Assembly: GCF_018500185.1 (NCBI RefSeq)
Contig: NZ_JAHBGI010000013.1
Location: 1 to 57,741 of the forward strand
DNA length: 57,741 nucleotides
Source of the DNA: Litoribacter ruber
GTDB lineage: Bacteria; Bacteroidota; Bacteroidia; Cytophagales; Cyclobacteriaceae
Reading direction: 5' to 3'
In this document: one piece after another, positions 53,928 through 57,741 of the stretch
How positions within the stretch are numbered: the first letter of the stretch is position 1
Layout of the letters: every line of letters starts with the position of its first letter
The notes under the pieces: generated by a model
What the model was told of the DNA's origin: nothing
Seen by the model: only the letters and a program-made list of their open reading frames with translations
Databases searched by the model: none
Translations under genes and position numbers: made by a program

Positions 53928-55169
53928 ATGGACCTGATTAACCCCGACAAAGTACTCGAGCAGAAGGAAGGCGTGGTGGAGATTAAAAATTACCTTAACA
54001 AGATTAAGATAATCAAGCATCTCTATACCCATACGCACAATACCGCCAGCTCCATAGGAGGAGAACTGGGGTTAAGTTTACCCACTGTAAACTCCCTTCT
54101 GACCGCACTCCAGCAATCCGGAGAGGTCATTAAGCAGGGACAAGGTGAATCCCAAGGGGGAAGAAAGCCAGACCTATATGCCTTGACCGACGACTCCTTC
54201 TACGTGCTTTCTGTGGATGTGAGCAAGTACAAAGTCCAGGCGGCTATTTATGACAGCTCGCATAGACAATGTTCCCAGATAGAATCTCAAAATCTTAACC
54301 TCAACAATGAAAGGGAGACATATGAGGCACTGGAGCAGTTTCTTGAAGATACCATTAAAAATTCCGGTTTACCCGACCGAAAGATAATTGCCATCGGAAT
54401 ATCCATGCCTGGGCTGGTGGATTCAGAAAAAGGAATCAATCACAGCTACTTAAATTTTGGAAAGAAAAGCCTTAAGAAGAGGCTGGAAAAGAAATTTGAA
54501 AGGAAGGTTTATCTTGAAAATGACGCCAGAGCAATGACCTTGGCTGAATTCAAGTTTGGGCAGCACTCAGATAAAAAGCAAAATGTACTAGGCATCTTTA
54601 TAGGCTGGGGTATTGGTTTGGGGATTATTATTGACGGAAAACTTTACCGGGGCGGAGCTGGGTTTGCCGGTGAATTTAGCCACTCCCCCATCTTCGAATC
54701 CAGGGAAATCACCTGCACCTGCGGCAAAAAAGGTTGCCTGGAAGCTGTCGCTTCCGGAACTGCCATTGTAAGAATGGCCAAGGAGGCCATCAAGACCGAC
54801 GAAGACTCCATTCTAAGCAGGCTTGCAAAGGAAAGGAAAAACCAGCTAGAACCCTCCTGGGTGGTGGAAGCTGCCCTGGCCGGAGACCAGCGGGCCATTA
54901 CCATCATTTCCAATGCGGGACTTGATCTAGGCCGCGGCATTTCCATACTCATCCAACTGCTCAACCCCGACATGATCATCATAGGAGGGTCAGTGGCAGA
55001 GGCACACCAATATCTTTTAACACCCATACAGCAGGCCTTAAATCTATACAGCATGGCCAAGTCAAGGGAACAGTCAGAACTGGTTCTTTACAAACTGGGT
55101 AAGGAAGTAGGCTTACTCGGCGGGGTGGCAGTGGTTGTGGATAAGATTTTCGAGGATTTGATGAATTGA
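53928..55169 (+). CDS. ROK family transcriptional regulator
   Basis: From the ATG at 53928 the protein is 413 aa (a TTG six codons earlier is also in frame). The N-terminal winged helix-turn-helix (about residues 25-80) carries SSIGGELGLSLPTVNSLLTALQ. The sugar-kinase-like ROK domain follows, with DVSKYKVQAAI and the Zn/consensus motif CTCGKKGCLEAVASG (CxCGxxGCxE). It is a NagC/XylR-type repressor that probably senses a sugar. The next gene, 36 bp downstream on the same strand, encodes a NagB-PIG-L-like fusion, so the regulated pathway is probably amino-sugar use. Confidence 0.93.
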   Translation: MDLINPDKVLEQKEGVVEIKNYLNKIKIIKHLYTHTHNTASSIGGELGLSLPTVNSLLTALQQSGEVIKQGQGESQGGRKPDLYALTDDSFYVLSVDVSKYKVQAAIYDSSHRQCSQIESQNLNLNNERETYEALEQFLEDTIKNSGLPDRKIIAIGISMPGLVDSEKGINHSYLNFGKKSLKKRLEKKFERKVYLENDARAMTLAEFKFGQHSDKKQNVLGIFIGWGIGLGIIIDGKLYRGGAGFAGEFSHSPIFESREITCTCGKKGCLEAVASGTAIVRMAKEAIKTDEDSILSRLAKERKNQLEPSWVVEAALAGDQRAITIISNAGLDLGRGISILIQLLNPDMIIIGGSVAEAHQYLLTPIQQALNLYSMAKSREQSELVLYKLGKEVGLLGGVAVVVDKIFEDLMN

Positions 55170-55205
55170 CAACCAACAAAGCATTTTACCAAAACATTAA
55201 ACAAT

Positions 55206-57533
55206 ATGCCAAGTAGTTACCCATTATCAGAAGTAGAAAAAAGCTTTCAGAAAGAAGCCGGCCAAGGCCACAATTCTACTTTAATCCCTTATTTGACAGT
55301 TGACAACTTCCCGAAGCTAGGCCTGATGACAGCCTGTAGGTTTTTGGAATGGGCTGCAGCCAATCCTGAAGGGGTAATCAGTTTACCAACTGGCAAAACC
55401 CCTGAATTTTTTATCAAGTGGACGCAATTTCTGCTTGAAAACTGGGACACCGAAAAGGGAAAAGAAATACGTTCAAAATACGGTTTGACTTCGGTGAAGA
55501 AGCCAAAACTGGAAGGGCTACACTTTGTGCAGATTGATGAATTTTATCCTATTTCCTCCCGGCAAAAAAACAGCTTCTTCCATTATGTCAACAAATTCTA
55601 TATTGACGGCTTTGGTTTGGACCCCAAAAAAGCTTTGCTAATCAATTCAGATGAGATTCCACTGGCGGAAGGTAGAAATTTTCATCAGGTCTTCCCTGAC
55701 TTAAAAGTGGACCTCTCCCTAAGATTCAGGGAACCGGCCACCAAGCTTGAAAAAATCCAGCAGGAATCCATCTACCTCATCGATAAGTGGTGTGGGGAAT
55801 ATGAGCAAAAGATCAGGGATAAAGGCGGAATCGGCTTTTTTCTTGGGGGAATTGGCCCTGATGGCCACATTGCTTTCAATACAAGAGGCTCCCACCTTTT
55901 CAGCACGACCCGCCTTACCGAAACCAATTTTGAAACCCAGGCAGTGGCTGCAGGGGACCTTGGCGGGATTGAAGTCTCTGCAAACCGTCTGGTAATTACC
56001 ATCGGACTAGACACCATTGTTTATAATCCGGAAGCAGTGGGAATCATCATCGCCGCAGGTGAAGCAAAAGCCCAGATTGTAAAAGACTCATTGGAGACTC
56101 CAATGACCAACCTCTACCCTGCCACCGTACTCCAAAAGCTGAAAAACGGCAGGTTCTACATGACCAAGGGAGCTGCCAGCAAACTAACTGACAGTCTCGA
56201 TAATTATTATAAGCAAGGCGATTGGACTCAGGAGAAAACAGAAAAATCCATCATTGATCTCTGTAAAAAGCTGGGCAAATATGGACACAGGCTGACTTTG
56301 GAAGATTTGAAGGCAGATAAATATACTTCCATGATCCCGAATGTTTCGGAAGAAACTGTTAAAGAGGTAATGGATAGCATTTTAGCCAAAATCAACAGGG
56401 GCACAACCAAAGAAAAGAATGAAGTATTGCTCCACACCGGACCGCACCATGATGACATTTCTTTGGGAATTCTCCCTCATATCACCACACAGCTTCAGGA
56501 AAACACTAACGAAGCCCACTTTTCAGTTTTAACATCAGGGTTCACAGCGGTTACCAACACCTTTGTAATCAACACTCTAACACAGACCAAGCAATTGCTG
56601 GATGAGGGAAGGATTCAAATGGTGAAGTATGAAGACTTCTACACATCGGGTTTTAAAATCAAAACCGACAAGGATGTCTATCAATACCTCACAAATGTGG
56701 CATCTGAAGACCCTGAGGAAAGCCTTCGAGGTCTTTGTCACCGGGTAGTTAGAGCTTTGGTGGAAATTTATAAGGTAGAAAACACGGCAGGGCTTCGCGA
56801 AACCATTAATGAGGTGATCAGCATTCTGCGTAATTCCTATGACGGGGAGAAAAATCCGGCCAAGATCCAAAAACTGAAAGGAATGATCCGTGAGTTTGAG
56901 GAGGAATTGGTTTGGGCCCACTTTGGTGTGCAGGTCAAAAATGTCCATCATTTAAGGCTAGGGTTCTATACGGGAGACATTTTCACCGAGCAGCCTGAAA
57001 AGAAAAGGGATGTGGAGCCTATCGTGGAGATGTTCCGCAAGATCCAGCCTACCAAAATCAGCCTTACTCTTGACCCTGAGGGTAGCGGCCCTGACACCCA
57101 CTATAAAGTACTGCAGGCTACCGCCGAAGCTGTAAGGGTGTGGAGTGAGGAAAAAGACCTTAAAGACCTAAAAATCATAGGTTATAGAAACGTATGGTTC
57201 AAATTTGAACCAGCAGAATGCAATGTGATCGTGCCGGTTTCCCTTGGGGATATGGCCGTGATGGAGGATAGTTTTGCCAATTGCTATCTCAGTCAAGTAA
57301 ACGCCTCCTTCCCTAGCTACGCCCACAACGGTAAATTCAGTACCATAGCCAAAAGAACCTGGGTGAGCCAGTTGAATGATATACAATTGCTATTGGGAAA
57401 AAATTACTTCTATCTACACGAAACAGCCAAAGTAAGATCTAGCCATGGCCTAATTTTCTTCAAGGAAATGAATGTGAAGGAATTTTTGGAGCATGCCAGA
57501 GAACTTGAAAAATCTATCGAGGGGATGCTCTAG
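55206..57533 (+). CDS. NagB-like domain fused to PIG-L deacetylase-like domain
   Basis: The 775-aa protein has an N-terminal domain (about residues 20-350) of the glucosamine-6-phosphate deaminase type: PTGKTP at 61-66, QIDEF with Asp111, and GGIGPDGHIAF at 214-224 with His221. The C-terminal domain (about 400-770) has the PIG-L/LmbE metal-binding motif HTGPHHDD (410-417) and the later GSGPDTHY and HHLRLGFY regions. Together they could deacetylate and deaminate N-acetylglucosamine phosphate. The catalytic Glu that follows His by five positions in E. coli NagB (Glu148) is Thr226 here, so deaminase activity may be altered. A ROK regulator precedes it and a terminator follows. Confidence 0.85.
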   Translation: MPSSYPLSEVEKSFQKEAGQGHNSTLIPYLTVDNFPKLGLMTACRFLEWAAANPEGVISLPTGKTPEFFIKWTQFLLENWDTEKGKEIRSKYGLTSVKKPKLEGLHFVQIDEFYPISSRQKNSFFHYVNKFYIDGFGLDPKKALLINSDEIPLAEGRNFHQVFPDLKVDLSLRFREPATKLEKIQQESIYLIDKWCGEYEQKIRDKGGIGFFLGGIGPDGHIAFNTRGSHLFSTTRLTETNFETQAVAAGDLGGIEVSANRLVITIGLDTIVYNPEAVGIIIAAGEAKAQIVKDSLETPMTNLYPATVLQKLKNGRFYMTKGAASKLTDSLDNYYKQGDWTQEKTEKSIIDLCKKLGKYGHRLTLEDLKADKYTSMIPNVSEETVKEVMDSILAKINRGTTKEKNEVLLHTGPHHDDISLGILPHITTQLQENTNEAHFSVLTSGFTAVTNTFVINTLTQTKQLLDEGRIQMVKYEDFYTSGFKIKTDKDVYQYLTNVASEDPEESLRGLCHRVVRALVEIYKVENTAGLRETINEVISILRNSYDGEKNPAKIQKLKGMIREFEEELVWAHFGVQVKNVHHLRLGFYTGDIFTEQPEKKRDVEPIVEMFRKIQPTKISLTLDPEGSGPDTHYKVLQATAEAVRVWSEEKDLKDLKIIGYRNVWFKFEPAECNVIVPVSLGDMAVMEDSFANCYLSQVNASFPSYAHNGKFSTIAKRTWVSQLNDIQLLLGKNYFYLHETAKVRSSHGLIFFKEMNVKEFLEHARELEKSIEGML

Positions 57534-57572
57534 GACAAGCTTTCGCTAATTAATAGTATTTTAATTAACCCG

Positions 57573-57605
57573 AACCGGAGTCATTTTGACTCCGGTTTTT
57601 TTTTT
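57573..57605 (+). terminator. Terminator after the NagB-PIG-L fusion
   Basis: AACCGGAGTCA and TGACTCCGGTT form an 11-bp stem with a 3-nt loop (stronger as 10 bp with a 5-nt loop), then ten T residues. Confidence 0.95.
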
Positions 57606-57645
57606 GAGACTTTTCACTTATCACCCCTTACCAATTATCCCCATC

Positions 57646-57720
57646 TTTGGGCCCCTCCGCGCTCTTCACGGTGAATTTCTACCCTTCGGTTCTCCGCACC
57701 TTCGAGGTTATTTTCATTTC
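57646..57720. repeat. Degenerate array-family fragment at window end
   Basis: CCCCTCCGCGCTCTTCACGG and TTCTCCGCACCTTCGAGG resemble blocks of the dispersed repeat family. No gene is visible in 57606-57741. Confidence 0.4.
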
Positions 57721-57741
57721 ACTGGAACAGTCTTGCTTTTA

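Overview
The window looks like chromosomal DNA of a Bacteroidota bacterium, most likely order Cytophagales and close to the Cyclobacteriaceae. The evidence is the protein families: lipoprotein-type TamL with TamB, Bacteroidota LptE, DUF4920 and YceI lipoproteins, a Tat-exported Gfo/Idh/MocA oxidoreductase, and a SerB-SerA fusion. Starts lack clear Shine-Dalgarno sequences, and some upstream regions carry TAnnTTTG-type -7 elements. No rRNA, tRNA, phage, insertion sequence or CRISPR array was seen. I found about 50 protein genes.

Layout. 1-786 is non-coding, with a TGAATGN heptamer repeat and a 243-bp tandem duplication. 787-3867 holds the Tat oxidoreductase, a DUF748 protein and a DUF983 protein. 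4015-5420 is a 12-copy tandem array of a 113-118 bp unit; fragments of the same family recur at several gene borders. 5488-10405 has an unknown small protein, an outer-membrane porin, a DUF4920 lipoprotein and the serine-biosynthesis fusion. 10406-11304 is another repeat-rich gap. 11305-15365 has a universal stress protein, a three-gene ECF sigma/membrane protein/Spy-like envelope-stress module, and xseAB. 15434-20962 holds gamma carbonic anhydrase, YceI, PabB, an NlpE-like lipoprotein, a HepT-like pair and DinB. 21015-28431 is tamL-tamB. 28663-33432 is an apparent operon of miaB, a sigma-54 activator, lptE, an acidic unknown protein and secG. 33655-42756 contains a fatty acid hydroxylase, groESL, a receiver protein with corA, an amidohydrolase, an AI-2E-type permease and a short SSB. 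42981-52033 has a TPR hybrid kinase, hslV, the pyruvate dehydrogenase E2, an alpha/beta hydrolase, a YedK-type protein, an MBL hydrolase and fabH. 52121-57533 has a MORN/YwqK repeat protein, then a ROK regulator and a NagB-PIG-L fusion that look like an amino-sugar locus.

How the genes fit together. Envelope biogenesis and envelope stress dominate (TamL-TamB, LptE, SecG, the ECF/Spy module, NlpE-like, porin), with protein quality control (GroESL, HslV) and DNA repair (XseAB, DinB, YedK/HMCES) around them. The most striking regulatory signal is upstream of groES. A near-consensus sigma-54 -24/-12 element is preceded by five TGACA-type half-sites spaced at multiples of about 15.7 bp. An orphan sigma-54 activator lies about 5 kb upstream, and related half-sites precede its own operon. 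The most striking structural signal is the 12-unit array and its dispersed relatives, including one head-to-head pair that forms a perfect 19-bp stem.
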